A stretch of DNA of 64,000 nt from Hofstenia miamia (Eukaryota; Xenacoelomorpha; Acoela). Below are positions 35,278 through 46,172 of the stretch, in pieces. The stretch covers positions 355,033 to 419,032 of the forward strand of contig SCFE01000018.1 of NCBI GenBank assembly GCA_004352715.1, in the 5' to 3' direction. Position 1 is the stretch's first letter. The number at the start of each line of letters is the position of its first letter. Made by a program: the position numbers and the translations under genes. The notes under the pieces were generated by a model, which saw only the letters and a list, made by a program, of their open reading frames with translations, did no database searches and was not told the DNA's origin.

Positions 35278-37959
35278 CCCCCCCCCCTCCTGTAGATAAT
35301 CTACCCTAGTTCGAGATCTTTGTATGCCTCATATGACATTTGTTCAAAATTTGCATTTATTTTTTCTATTTTCAATCACTTTTAATGCATGAATCTTAGT
35401 CTCATCACTTCGACACTCTTTGAATTATATTGCGTTTAAATTCGCTCAAAATAACAATGGAATAAAAAATGGATAGAGCACGGGATTGATGTATTGGAAT
35501 CAGGCTATTTAAATAATCTTAGTGCGTTACTTCCAATGTATGGAATCCTCAATTGAAATTAAAATTCGTGTCAATCAATTTCACGTAAATCGTTTCTTTA
35601 GTGTCTGATATGCATCTCCCTTATTTTACAGCGTTATTTGCTGTTACGATTTCGCCGTTTTCGGCAATGTCTTTCATTTATAATATCGTTAATTGATATC
35701 ATTCGAAATATTATTATTGCTGTGTTAATTCAAACCAATCCTTGTTTACATCTAAAATTCCCAAAAGAAAAAATGTAAATATATTGGAAAAAAATTATTT
35801 TTTTGAAAATTTGCTTAGGGTATGTGCTGAAAAATATTCTTTCTTTATAATTAGATAAAAGTAAGGTTGTCTTTGTAGAGTTTGGCTCGGCTCCGCATCC
35901 TCCCGAACTGATCCGCGAGTCGGATCAACTAAAACTCGAGTCGCGCGGATTGTAGGTAAAACATTATTAGGCATAGAGATTTAGCTTAACAATTAAAAAT
36001 TATGCTAACAACTTCGCGTATTAGGGGCATCTGTAAATCTAATGTTTTGTTTAAATGTTTTTGTGTACGGTTTATATCTGCAAAATTTAAAGTGGCTTTT
36101 AAAATTCGCAATACCAAAAATAATTTGTTCAGAATAAGACATTAGGAAATATCAAGTGCTTGTACTCAAGTAAGAGGTCATTGCTCGTGGTCACTGTTCA
36201 GCACGTCATTCCATTCATCGGGTATAATAAGGTCGTGTGTTAAATGTAGACTTACCTCAGGTGACTGGGTTACATTAGGTGTGTTAAATGAATGAAGAAG
36301 CGTATGAAGGGAATGGTTCCAATTAGTGTGGCATGGTGTTTGCGGGTTATACATGCATGTAACTTAAAAAAACAGACTTTAAAGTTTGGGGTGACCTTTA
36401 TACACGAGGATTTACGGTACATTAATCATATCAAGGTATGCATACGCAAATATTTGTGTCAAATTTTGAATTTTTCATTTTGTGTCGGGTCATTGTAAAA
36501 GGTCACATTACTATTTGTCGGGTTGTGTGTAAAAATATCTGACTTGCTTGTCACTGATCGTCCTTTCACTTTCAATATTCGGCTGATTACCATTAAGGTA
36601 TATTATAGCAATATTTTATGAAATATTGTAAAAATCTTTTTGTAGTAGAATTTTCAAACAAATTCATATGGAGAGCAGTAATATACTTACGCTTACGCTG
36701 TCTCCCAATGGGAATGGTTACTAAATAATTAATTTGTCTCTTTGACGAAATATTTATATGGGAGATTTCATTCGCATGTTTAACAAAAACTGTGTTAAAC
36801 ATTAAATCGATGCCTTGGCTTTATATATCCGATGTCAAATTTACCATATACTCCATTTACTGAGTTATTTTATTTTTGTGTAAATTTTTATCAACGTAGT
36901 GGTAAAGGCAAAGCGGCAATTATGTTGAGGCAATTATTAATTTTTAATTTCTCTCGACTGTGATGACGATAATATTGTGCAGAAATTTGATTTCGTTATA
37001 ATTATTCAACAAATTTCTGCCTCATCTCTCACCATAACAGTGGTCATTTCTTTTACTTAATTAAGTAAATGCTTATGCGGTGTGGTTCAGTTTAAAAATC
37101 TTTAAAAAGAATTATTGAAGGCACATGAAGTTAACAAAGTACATGTGCTCAATGAATAGCGATATGGTCAGGCCAGGTCAATATTAATTGGACAGCGAAA
37201 AATTAAATTGCAGTTAATTAGGAAGGTAAAAATCAATTATCAATTAATCGACACAGCTGAAAATTAAATTGCAATTAATTGCAAACATGAAGAATCAGTT
37301 TTCATTAACAACTTTTCAAAGGAGTTTGTTATCCCAATATTTTTTGTTGATTTTCAGAAATAAATTATTGATTTTCCACAAGAACATCTCCATTTTTCAG
37401 TTTGGAATAAGATGCACTAAAACATCCTTTCACTGTAGATTTAACGTGACATTTTCAAAAATCTGAAACAAAGAAATGGACGTTATTTCTGAAAAATAGG
37501 CCAGTGAAATATGTTTGATAATTCTAAGAAATATGATACTTGAAGAAATGATTAATTGTAATTAATTGGTAGAGCGCAATCAATTAATTGCAATGACAAT
37601 TTTTTGCCCGCCTTGAACATGATAGACTTAATTATTTTTTTTGTGAAAATTTTTTGTTTATTGTGAATTTTTTTTCCTTAATCACAGTCCAGGTGCACTG
37701 TGCAGATCGTTGTTACAATAAACAATAAACATTTAATATGCACAAACTAAACACAAGTTGTGCAAAAACTAAACAAAAATTATATATAAAAAATTTTACA
37801 ATAAGAGAATAATAATAAATTGTTTACACAGCAATATATAAAGGAACTGAGAAATTTTCTTTAAAAACTATTGAACTATAATGAATTGTTGCAATTGTAA
37901 TAAGTGCTTTTAGAAAAATTAAGTTTATAGTTTGATCATCTGTTTAAGTAAGCATGATT
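35278..37959. other. Intronic spacer with MITE scraps
   Basis: Mostly AT-rich. A MITE end (GAGGATTTACGGTA) is at about 36408-36420, and a GACCC-family end lies near 36540-36560. AATTAATTGCAATTAATTG words are clustered at 37200-37600. No exon supported. Short open frames such as 36292-36498 lack motifs. Confidence 0.4.
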
Positions 37960-37960
37960 N

Positions 37961-38619
37961 GTAATAAATCGACCAATAACATCCTTTCACATTCTGAGAA
38001 ATTCCCAATATGGGAAATCATTATGGAGTAAAGATATTTGTGGAATATTATTTTATATACTATTTGAACTTTTGAATACATCATTCATTGAAGCTTCTTA
38101 TCGGAGTTTCCTTTTTTGATGAATGTCATGTCCGTTTCTTCACTTCTTTATCAACAAGGCAGAGCCAAAAATCATTTTCATACTAATATATTAAATATAC
38201 AAATTCTAACAATAGGACCTGATAACGTAATAAAACACATACCATCCCATGTGCGTTGGTGATACTTCTTTATTTTAAATGTGATGAAATAAATGAAAAG
38301 AACACAGTTGCAAGTAAACAACGTAGAAAATGCAGCACCGCTATAATAAACAAATATCAATTATCTGCAACTTGCAGGCATATCAAATATTTCTTATTAA
38401 AAATGCACAAGCTACAATTATTAGGAAATTCTTTACTACCTAAAGGATCGAGAAACAATGTGCTGCACAGCATGAATACTTTTCAGTTATTTAACTATAG
38501 ATTTCCTATAATACAAGATGTCTTATTTATTGATAAATTAAACTTTGATGACCATTCATTGATATTTTCTAATTCGTTGTGAAATGCATTCTTCTCTTCA
38601 AAATTTGGTCTTGACTTAC
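37961..38619. repeat. Left arm (659 bp) of a large perfect inverted repeat
   Basis: Identical by eye, wherever compared, to the reverse complement of 38634-39292. Open frames in the two arms (38256-38582 plus and 38671-38997 minus) translate identically. The arm starts at the base after a single N at 37960. On the opposite strand a stretch resembling an RT connection region (NELENINEWSSKFNLSIN) is visible, so the arm may hold a decayed non-LTR fragment. That last point is weak. Confidence 0.9.
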
Positions 38620-38633
38620 TGTTGGGTGCCCTT
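38620..38633. other. 14-bp centre of the inverted repeat
   Basis: TGTTGGGTGCCCTT separates the two 659-bp arms. Confidence 0.9.
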
Positions 38634-39292
38634 GTAAGTCAAGACCAAATTTTGAAGAGAAGAATGCATTTCACAACGAATTAGAAAATATCAATGAATG
38701 GTCATCAAAGTTTAATTTATCAATAAATAAGACATCTTGTATTATAGGAAATCTATAGTTAAATAACTGAAAAGTATTCATGCTGTGCAGCACATTGTTT
38801 CTCGATCCTTTAGGTAGTAAAGAATTTCCTAATAATTGTAGCTTGTGCATTTTTAATAAGAAATATTTGATATGCCTGCAAGTTGCAGATAATTGATATT
38901 TGTTTATTATAGCGGTGCTGCATTTTCTACGTTGTTTACTTGCAACTGTGTTCTTTTCATTTATTTCATCACATTTAAAATAAAGAAGTATCACCAACGC
39001 ACATGGGATGGTATGTGTTTTATTACGTTATCAGGTCCTATTGTTAGAATTTGTATATTTAATATATTAGTATGAAAATGATTTTTGGCTCTGCCTTGTT
39101 GATAAAGAAGTGAAGAAACGGACATGACATTCATCAAAAAAGGAAACTCCGATAAGAAGCTTCAATGAATGATGTATTCAAAAGTTCAAATAGTATATAA
39201 AATAATATTCCACAAATATCTTTACTCCATAATGATTTCCCATATTGGGAATTTCTCAGAATGTGAAAGGATGTTATTGGTCGATTTATTAC
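38634..39292. repeat. Right arm (659 bp) of a large perfect inverted repeat
   Basis: Mirror of 37961-38619. The match stops at 39292, opposite the base next to the single N at 37960. There are no target-site words or recognisable transposon termini at the outer edges. Confidence 0.9.
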
Positions 39293-40649
39293 CTAGGATC
39301 AAATAATGGAGGCACTAGGCACCTAAATCTACGGGTAATGCCGACTAAGCGGTGGTTTGATTGATGTTTCATGTCTCCTTGTTTCACTTTCAAATTTTCA
39401 TCATTCGTCACATGATTCTGACTTCACACGAAGCAAAATATTAAGTGAAATTTTTTTGTAAAAATCAAGATTACCCACCTTCCCATCTTTTCAAAAATTG
39501 AAAGCACACCTCTGTTATCAGTGTTTATACATGGCATGTTGTCGCCGGTGACGTCATTAACAATTAAACATACGTCACTTTTTTACATTCAGAAATGGCA
39601 GTTAGTTATGAAAAATTTCTAACAACTATGGGTAAAATTAAAAACCCTAATCCTAACCCTATGACACTTTCTTGAAGTTTAAAATGGGAATTTATTTTTT
39701 GAATACCCTTTGTATTTTAACCCTAAATTGCTATTTTATTTTTTATTGTCACACACCGTTGTGTCCATATTTTCTAAAATTTTTCTTCATTCTTTAAGAG
39801 TATTAGGAAATTTGGGAGTCTTTGGGTATCAGGCACATCAATAGCGAAATGTGCTTCTCTCTTACGGCAAAAATTTGTGGTAAAATTATTGCTGCGTTTG
39901 AATTATATGAAGAAGGGCTCTGGCAGTTTATCTACAGAAAGCAAAATAGTTACGGTTAATTGTTTTTCTCATGGGCATTAGACTGCTACATTATTTGAAG
40001 CTACGTATTGGAAAAAAATATTGAATATTTTTAAAAAAATTGGATCACTCATCGAAAAATGTACAGGAATAATTTTTTCAAAAATGGATTTTGTAATTTT
40101 AAGTAATGAGAAAATGTGGTTTTGTATTAACACGTTCTGATTTGAGAATCTTGGATTGCTTATCCAAAATTCAATTAGTTTTTTCATGTCAGATTCATTC
40201 ACATTTCTTTAAATTTAACTTTGAAGTTAGAAATTCTTTGACACGACATCACATTGATTTCTCAACTATACTGAAAATAAATATCGTAATAAAACTTAAT
40301 TATTTGCAATTGTGAGGCTTTTCATTTCTTGTGTACTTGTTAATATGATTGACCAAAAGTGTCTTCAACTATTTTAGCTTAGATAGAAATGCTCTTATTC
40401 AGAGTTTTCTTGACACATTAAGCTTATATGGCATTAAGATTTTATCCGATTTTGGCCATACCGTATGTACAACAGTAAACAACCAACAATAATTTCATAT
40501 GATTCGTTGACAATTTCAGTGAGATCAACAACTTTTGACTTCTAGAATATTTAAAACACATTATTCAAATCGTCTTTAGCACATCTATGAAATGAACATG
40601 CAAAAAGTAACTATTAAGCAACCGTTCAATATTCTTATATTTCATTGTT
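39293..40649. other. Intronic spacer
   Basis: A TGACGTCA word at about 39550 and CCCTAATCCTAACCC near 39648 echo the TGACGTCA foldback at 14008-14175, so a decayed relative may lie here. No exon supported. Confidence 0.4.
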
Positions 40650-40757
40650 TAATAAATTTGAATATAACTATGACAGTGTTTGTCAAAATTCAATTGCGCA
40701 CGGTTTGGCCGATTCTGTGTCTAGTGCAAAATAAATCATTTGGTTCTTATTGGTGCG
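40650..40757 (+). CDS. Possible MATE transporter exon, 5' boundary not found
   Basis: The open frame ending ...FGSYWCG stops at a possible donor GTGTAT (40758) in phase 1. Joined to the exon at 41116 it would give YWCGFTMSAFSDW, which aligns without gaps with TWGGWSLECLQDW in human MATE1. That is the part expected here, and a hydrophobic stretch precedes it. I found no convincing acceptor giving the phase required by the exon at 34172-34269, so this is a candidate only. Confidence 0.3.
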
Positions 40758-41115
40758 GTGTATTCCGCTACTCCTAGGGAATTAGTTTTAAAACTAATGA
40801 AGTTTTCAATTTCAGAATATCTTTTAAATAACCTGCTGTAGTTTTCATTTCTTTTACATATATTATAGTTATTTAAATGAAAAGAATGTTTTCATAGTTA
40901 TAAGGAATTCCGAAGACGTTGAAAGTTATGATATCTTATAAAACTAGTAGCTTTTCAAACATATACCTATAATTATCGTATTTCCAATAGTACAGAAATA
41001 ATATTGTATTTGCTTGATAGATGCTCATGTTTTATACAGTTCGCAATTTCTAATACCTAGGAATTTGGGGCCTTGCTTAATCGTTATCAAATTACTATGT
41101 TTTTTCTACATTTAG

Positions 41116-41297
41116 GGTTCACAATGTCGGCATTTAGTGATTGGACCCCGTATATTGAACTAGCTTTCCCTGGCTATCTCATGATACTTGTCGAGTGGGG
41201 CAGCTACGAGATCGGGTCAATCATTGCAGGCACCATTGGCGAGCATGCATCAGCTGTGCAAGGAGTACTTTATGGAATCAGTACCTCACTCTCAATG
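41116..41297 (+). CDS. MATE transporter, coding exon with the helix-7 glutamates
   Basis: Acceptor TTCTACATTTAG ends at 41115 and donor GTAATA starts at 41298. After two bases completing a codon it reads FTMSAFSDWTPYIELAFPGY then LMILVEWGSYEIGSIIAGTI and more, to SLSM. This closely follows LQDWASFLRLAIPSMLMLCMEWWAYEVGSF in human MATE1. The two glutamates of EWGSYE correspond to Glu273 and Glu278 of human MATE1; Glu273 is known to be important for transport. It covers helix 7, the following loop and helix 8. This is the strongest exon in the window and ends in phase 0. Confidence 0.93.
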
Positions 41298-41403
41298 GTA
41301 ATATGTGAGATTTTTGATCGAAATACTCAATTTTTAATGAATTAAGACTCCTAGAAATGTTGGTTTTAGCGCCTCAAAATTCGTGTCCGCATTGATTTAG
41401 TTT

Positions 41404-42118
41404 AATAATAATAATAATAATGAGAGACTTTATTTAGCCGCTGAAGGCATACACAACAAAAAATAAAAACAAGTCAAGTTTTACGGCAGCGAGGACAGTC
41501 ACGGGAGATGAAATAGGAGCAAATGGAAGAGTAGGTGAAGTTGGAGAAGGGCTCAGCAAAGAAGAAAGCCATCAATTATTTCTTGAAGCTTGGTGGGGAG
41601 GAAAAGAAATCAATCGCTGTTGGAGGGGTGAGAGTCAAGATGTTATTAGCAGCAGTACAAGCACGATTGAAAAACGAGTGAAGGGTGCGATGTTTCTTTG
41701 TACGACGAATGGAGAAAGTGACATCATCAGAGCGAGTGCAGCAGGAATTAGAGAACTTAATGAAATCAAAAAGATCAAGATCCAATTTGCGAGTCAGTAG
41801 TCGATTGAACAGAATGAGATCACAGGCATGGAAGTAGAGTGACAGCGGGAGAGTGGAGAATTTCAGCAGAGCGTCTTTATAGTCCAAAGAGGAAATCCAT
41901 TTGAAAGCGCGTTTCTGGAAACGTTCCATGGAGTGGAACAAAGCACGAGAAGGCCACCAACAAGGAGACGCGTAGAGAAGAATGGCGCGAGGAATGGACT
42001 TGAACAAAGAGAGTTTCACAGCGGACGAGGTATTAAAAGGAACATTACGGAAAAGGGCAAATAGCGAGGAATTAGCTTTGCGGAGACGCAAAGACACATG
42101 TCCAGTCCAATTTTCTTA
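41404..42118 (-). mobile_element. L2/CR1-like non-LTR retrotransposon, 3' end, with ATT microsatellite tail
   Basis: The minus-strand frame at 41576-42097 (extended to about 42118 by ENWTGHV) encodes the thumb and C-terminus of a reverse transcriptase: VPFNTSSAVKLSLFKSIPR, ILLYASPCWW and SMERFQKRAFKWI. After a stop at about 41576 there is a short GC-rich tail, then AAATAAAGTCTCTCATTATT running into an ATT repeat at 41404-41422. This is the microsatellite-type 3' end of L2-like elements. The frame is long and clean and the tail is intact, so this is one of the youngest insertions here. It is 5'-truncated and antisense to the transporter, inside an intron. Confidence 0.8.
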
Positions 42119-42572
42119 AATATTTTAAAACGATTTGTACTTGTACATTAGCATGTAAATATAAACAGTTTGAATTATTATATTAAACAAACAATTATCA
42201 TTTCTACAATCAGTTTGAAATCCAAAGCTCACTGTTTAAATCAAAGTAAACTCGCGATTCTCTTACAACTATTTTTGTATTTTTTGGTTTTGAAACCCTA
42301 CTTACAATTTTATGGAGAAATTACAAATGGAAGGAACCCTACAGTTTGCTCAATCCGTTTGCTTTCCTTCATTCAACTGTGTATAGATTCTTGTGTTTAA
42401 ACTAAAATTTAAAATGATTTATTGAAAGTTGTTAAACGATCTTAAAAACTAATCACATTTTAAATACTCTTTAAACAGGCATGTTTATGATGTGCAACAA
42501 TGGATTTAGATAATGATTTCAAGTTTATAAACCTTTTCGCATATCGTAGTTTTTTTCTTAATTTTTATTTAG

Positions 42573-42681
42573 TGGCCTTTGGGTATCTCAGTGGCGGCAG
42601 GAATTCGTATAGGAAATCTCCTTGGTGCTAGCAAACTATCTCCCATTAAGCTTTCAGTCAAAGTTTTGTATCTACTTTCAT
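42573..42681 (+). CDS. MATE transporter, coding exon (109 nt)
   Basis: Acceptor ATTTTTATTTAG ends at 42572 and donor GTGAGT starts at 42682. It reads WPLGISVAAGIRIGNLLGAS then KLSPIKLSVKVLYLLS plus one base. GISVAAGIRIGNLLGA matches the strongly conserved GFSVAASVRVGNALGAG of human MATE1 (helix 8 to helix 9 region). Phase 0 at the start fits the previous exon. Confidence 0.92.
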
Positions 42682-43922
42682 GTGAGTGTTATTTTGAAAT
42701 TCTAAAATTTTCATATGCTAGATTTTGAGGTTCTGTTGGACCATTTCCTCCCATAAGATTTACTGGTTCCAGTCCCATTAGAGTAGAACCTAGGATTAGG
42801 TTTTTGAGTAGGTCTGAAATCACAATTGAAAAAACTGGGAGCACCGATGCTTGAATTATTTAAACAATATTTGTTTAGTTTTTTATGCCTTTATACCACA
42901 TGAGAAAATGGTATTTAGTGGCATTGGATTTAAAAGGACTTCGGCCAATCATTTCTGGTCCTACATAACCTATTATATATACATAGCAATTTTGCCATTG
43001 TATTTGGCCGTTCAAAGAGGCTGTTTTCTGAACTAGAATTTTTAAATTTTCATTTAAAGCAAGAGCCAGTGTCATAACCTGAATACTTTAAAAAACCCGT
43101 TTCCTTGTCACAGTTTACAACTTTTTCACTTCAGCTTTGAGAATGACATTCATGCAATTGCAACGATGCCAAGCGCATTGTTTGATAAAGGTGCTAATGT
43201 AAATCATTACACCTGTATCTTCTCACGAGTGTTGCTAACCAGCAAATGCAAACAACTCAACATTGTGTAAATGTCAACTCTCGCATTCCGTTAGATCTTC
43301 CAATTCAACGTCGTTTGCCATTAATAATTTGACTCTTTCAACAACACTCGTAATTACCTGTGTTACATCTACATTAAAACACGCAACTTTTTAACCCTTA
43401 TTTTTATTTAAATGATACAAATATTTAATTTTTATATAACAATTCTTTAAATTTAGTAAGAATATGGTCGTGTACTAAACGGTATGTACAAGCTAAGGAT
43501 TTTGAACAACAAGGATTTTAATTTTTTGAAATTGCGTGCTAATTCACGTTACGATCCCATACTAAGTGTGATTTCGTTTAAGCAAACACCACATTCTAAC
43601 TGTTTGATGAATGGTTTATGTTAGTTATTTTCAATTCAGATTAAGACGTATGATAACATCGTTAGCTTTAGGGATGCAGTTGATTGATTGGGTCATTGTT
43701 ATCAAATACATAATTGGTACCAAAGTTTGTTAATCCCGAAGTGATAATGGCAAATAATAAATTATTAAATTTTTTAAATATTTAATTTTCAATTCAATAA
43801 ATGCGATCGCATTTATAAAAATTTCAGCTGCATATTTTAACACCATTATGTAGGATTGAACTTTCAATTTTTTTATGAAGTAATCAGTTGTAAGAATATA
43901 TCGGTTTTGATTCCATAACATC
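42682..43922. other. Intronic spacer, nothing recognised
   Basis: AT-rich. No repeat or exon supported. Confidence 0.4.
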
Positions 43923-44800
43923 ATGCATTATACTAATGATATTCAACTTTACGTTTTTATGTGGAATACTGATGATAACTCTGTCATCCGTCCACAAGTG
44001 TGCATTGCTGATATACCCCTTTGGCATGCTTTCAAGAATATGGTATTGAATCACCCCAAATTTGATGGATTATTCGTCACTTCTGTTCGGGTTTCTTCTT
44101 CCTCCTTTGAAATTTTTTTTGGAGATATTCTTCTTGTTCCTTCTAATGCAGTCAGTACTTCGGGTTAATTTTCGACTCCACACTCTCTCATCATGAAACA
44201 GGTGTGAAATTGTGTCGTGCTAATATGATTTCACCCGGACGCCTCTGGCAAGTCGTTACTTAGGTTAATACATTTAAGCGGCATGTTATTGCATTGTTAC
44301 ATCTTATATTGATTCGTATCATTTACTCGTGTTCGATATATCTGCCACTCTGCTACATAAGTTGCAGCTGTTGTAGAAATATACTGCTCGCTTCATTATG
44401 AATATTGGTCCTAGAGAACATATTTCTCTCGTTTTACAGGCTTTGCATTGGCTTCCAGTTCGCTATGGTATTGTCTAAATTTCCCTTACTGTATTGAAAG
44501 CTTTGCAGTCTTGCTCCAAATTACATTTCAGAACTTTTTGAATTTGTGATGATGGTCGTGAACTTAGATCTAGTCATCAACGCAGGCTGAATGTTGCGTT
44601 GGTTACTTCGTCCAACTCTTCATGTGCGTTATGGGCTGCTGGTCAGAAAGTATGAAATGATTTAGCTCTGAATGTTAAGCTGTCTGATACCATTAGTGTA
44701 TTTAAAGTGAAGCTAAAGTCTTTTCTTTTCCTGCTGGGTTTCTCCTAATTGTTTTATGTGGCGGTTTATAAATACAGATTGGTATTATTTTTACTATATA
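43923..44800 (+). mobile_element. L2/Rex-like non-LTR reverse transcriptase fragment, decayed
   Basis: The plus strand starts with YTNDIQLYVFM, which aligns with the Y-A-D-D-I-Q-L-Y palm motif of L2-like RTs but has Asn-Asp in place of Asp-Asp. Then follow a CIADIPLWHAFKNMVLNHPK block, a connection block (44020-44170) and, through many stops, LAPNYISELFEF and SDTISVFKVKLKSFLF. The last two are the typical C-terminal end. It is 5'-truncated and inactive. A GGCGGTTTATAAATACAGAT end near 44760 is similar to L2 3' ends. Confidence 0.7.
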
Positions 44801-45088
44801 TGTGTGTGGTTGCTTATTTTTTCCAGTGTACATTCGGTTACTGCAAAATATCTTACCAACAACTTCGTTTTCGCAACTGTCTTTAGCAATCTTAATGTTT
44901 CTTTAACTGAAGATCAATTGATAAATTCTTTTGCAATTTTAAGCCAAATCAATGTTTTTCGATTAGTAGCAATTTATCAATCACTGTTAATGACCAATTG
45001 CATTGTTTCTTCGTTAGTAATTTGAAGTATGAGTGGTTGCATATAATACATATCCAAGAAATGAAGTTAATAAATTCGTCGTTTTTCA

Positions 45089-45093
<5 letters not shown>

Positions 45094-45126
<33 letters not shown>
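45094..45126. repeat. TA microsatellite
   Basis: Alternating TA tract of about 33 bases. The open frames running through it are not genes. Confidence 0.95.
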
Positions 45127-45130
<4 letters not shown>

Positions 45131-45431
45131 TAAATAAAAAATGTGAAATCACCATTTATTCAATATATTATGACACAATTATGAGATTTTTCTTTCAAAT
45201 CAATATTGGAAAGCCGGGTTAAGCCTAAATATGTTAAAGAGATACATTATTGCTTGAATGTGGGTAGAACAAGCTATGAAATTGCAAATTATTAAAAAGT
45301 GCTTATGAAATTGATGTTGAAACTGGGCGGAATCGCTTGATAATATGGTTTTAATTCTAAAAACTTTTAGAATCATATAAGTTCTGTATTTGCTAAAATG
45401 TTTTGGTTGGTCCCGGGATGCNATATATATA

Positions 45432-45514
45432 AATTTAAATAAAAACGTTTCGACTATATTATAGTCATCGTCAGTTTACAATTGCGAAAAATAAACAAAA
45501 CTAATTTACAATAT
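45432..45514 (-). repeat. Penelope remnant, left inverted terminal repeat
   Basis: The outer 53 bp (45432-45484) are the reverse complement of 45990-46042 with one mismatch. Similarity then continues inward to about 45514 with small indels. Read on the minus strand it contains CTGACGA, a GACTATAATATAGTC stem and GAAAC, the arrangement of a hammerhead ribozyme core. A single N precedes it at 45422. Confidence 0.8.
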
Positions 45515-45534
45515 AGATTGTATATTGATAATGA

Positions 45535-45931
45535 CCATACGTTGTAAGTAAACAATTTGTTATAAAGAAAAAGATCAAGATTATCAGTGCAAGATTAACA
45601 TCATTCAAAATTAGACCTGTTTTTACATCTTTACAAACTAATAATTTATTTAGTAACAAAAATCGTCTACAAATATACTTGTGATAGCTGTAGCAAGCTA
45701 TACATTGGTGAAACTAAACGACATTTTGGCATTCGAATTATAGAACATCTAAACGACCACCTAGAAACCGAAATATTCAACCTCCACGAATTGAAGAAAG
45801 CAAATTTCGAAATAGCCATGAGAACTACCCAGACTAATATCTGTGATGCATTAATTATAAAACAACATAATAAAGAAAACATTTTAAATAAGCATTGTAA
45901 TTTGGGAAAAAATGAAATAAAAATTTTTTAG
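45535..45931 (+). mobile_element. Penelope-like element GIY-YIG endonuclease, frameshifted remnant
   Basis: The frame from 45599 to the stop at 45929-45931 contains KIVYKYTCDSCSKLYIGETK followed by RHFGIRIIEHL. This is the GIY-YIG endonuclease signature of Penelope-like retroelements (YKYTC..C, YIGET, R..EH). Just upstream a second frame (IRPVFTSLQTNNLFSNK) fits the usual linker before the endonuclease, so one base in the A run at 45658-45662 shifts the frame. No reverse transcriptase is left. In complete elements this nuclease nicks the target DNA for primed reverse transcription. Its enclosure by two inverted terminal repeats makes a unit of about 610 bp. Confidence 0.75.
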
Positions 45932-45958
45932 TGCATGTAATATAACTTATAGTGTAGA

Positions 45959-46042
45959 ATATTGTAAATTAGTTTTATTTTTTTCACCGCAATTGTAAAC
46001 TGACGATGACTATAATATAGTCAAAACGTTTTTATTTAAATT
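45959..46042 (+). repeat. Penelope remnant, right inverted terminal repeat
   Basis: Partner of 45432-45514. The hammerhead-like core is present on the plus strand, but the GAAA box reads AAAA, the one difference in the outer 53 bp. It is followed by an A run and a TA tract. Confidence 0.8.
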
Positions 46043-46088
46043 AAAAAAAAATATATATATACTACATTGAAACTGGAATTTTTTGCAG

Positions 46089-46172
46089 TATGTGGTACGT
46101 TCTGTTTTGCAATCATTGTCACTAAAGCCACATCAACATACTGTTCTTCCTTTGGGCAGCTACATTTATTCG
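46089..46172 (+). CDS. Possible MATE transporter exon, 3' boundary not found
   Basis: Strong acceptor TTTTTTGCAG ends at 46088. The phase required by the exon at 42573-42681 gives LCGTFCFAIIVTKATSTYCS, hydrophobic at first, which can be laid without gaps on LFAVAFSVLLLSCKDHVGYI of human MATE1 (helix 9). Similarity is weak. I found no donor that would give the phase 0 required by the exon at 55764, so at least one further exon would be needed. Confidence 0.35.

Noticed and set aside
38256-38997. Two identical 108-codon proteins on opposite strands
   Set aside because: They are the same frame in the two arms of the perfect inverted repeat, without a recognisable domain. Not evidence for a gene.
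44949-45222. Frames running through YIYIYIY stretches (also at 8572, 17708, 18375, 19401 and 47554)
   Set aside because: Translations of TA microsatellites or of Ns, not proteins.
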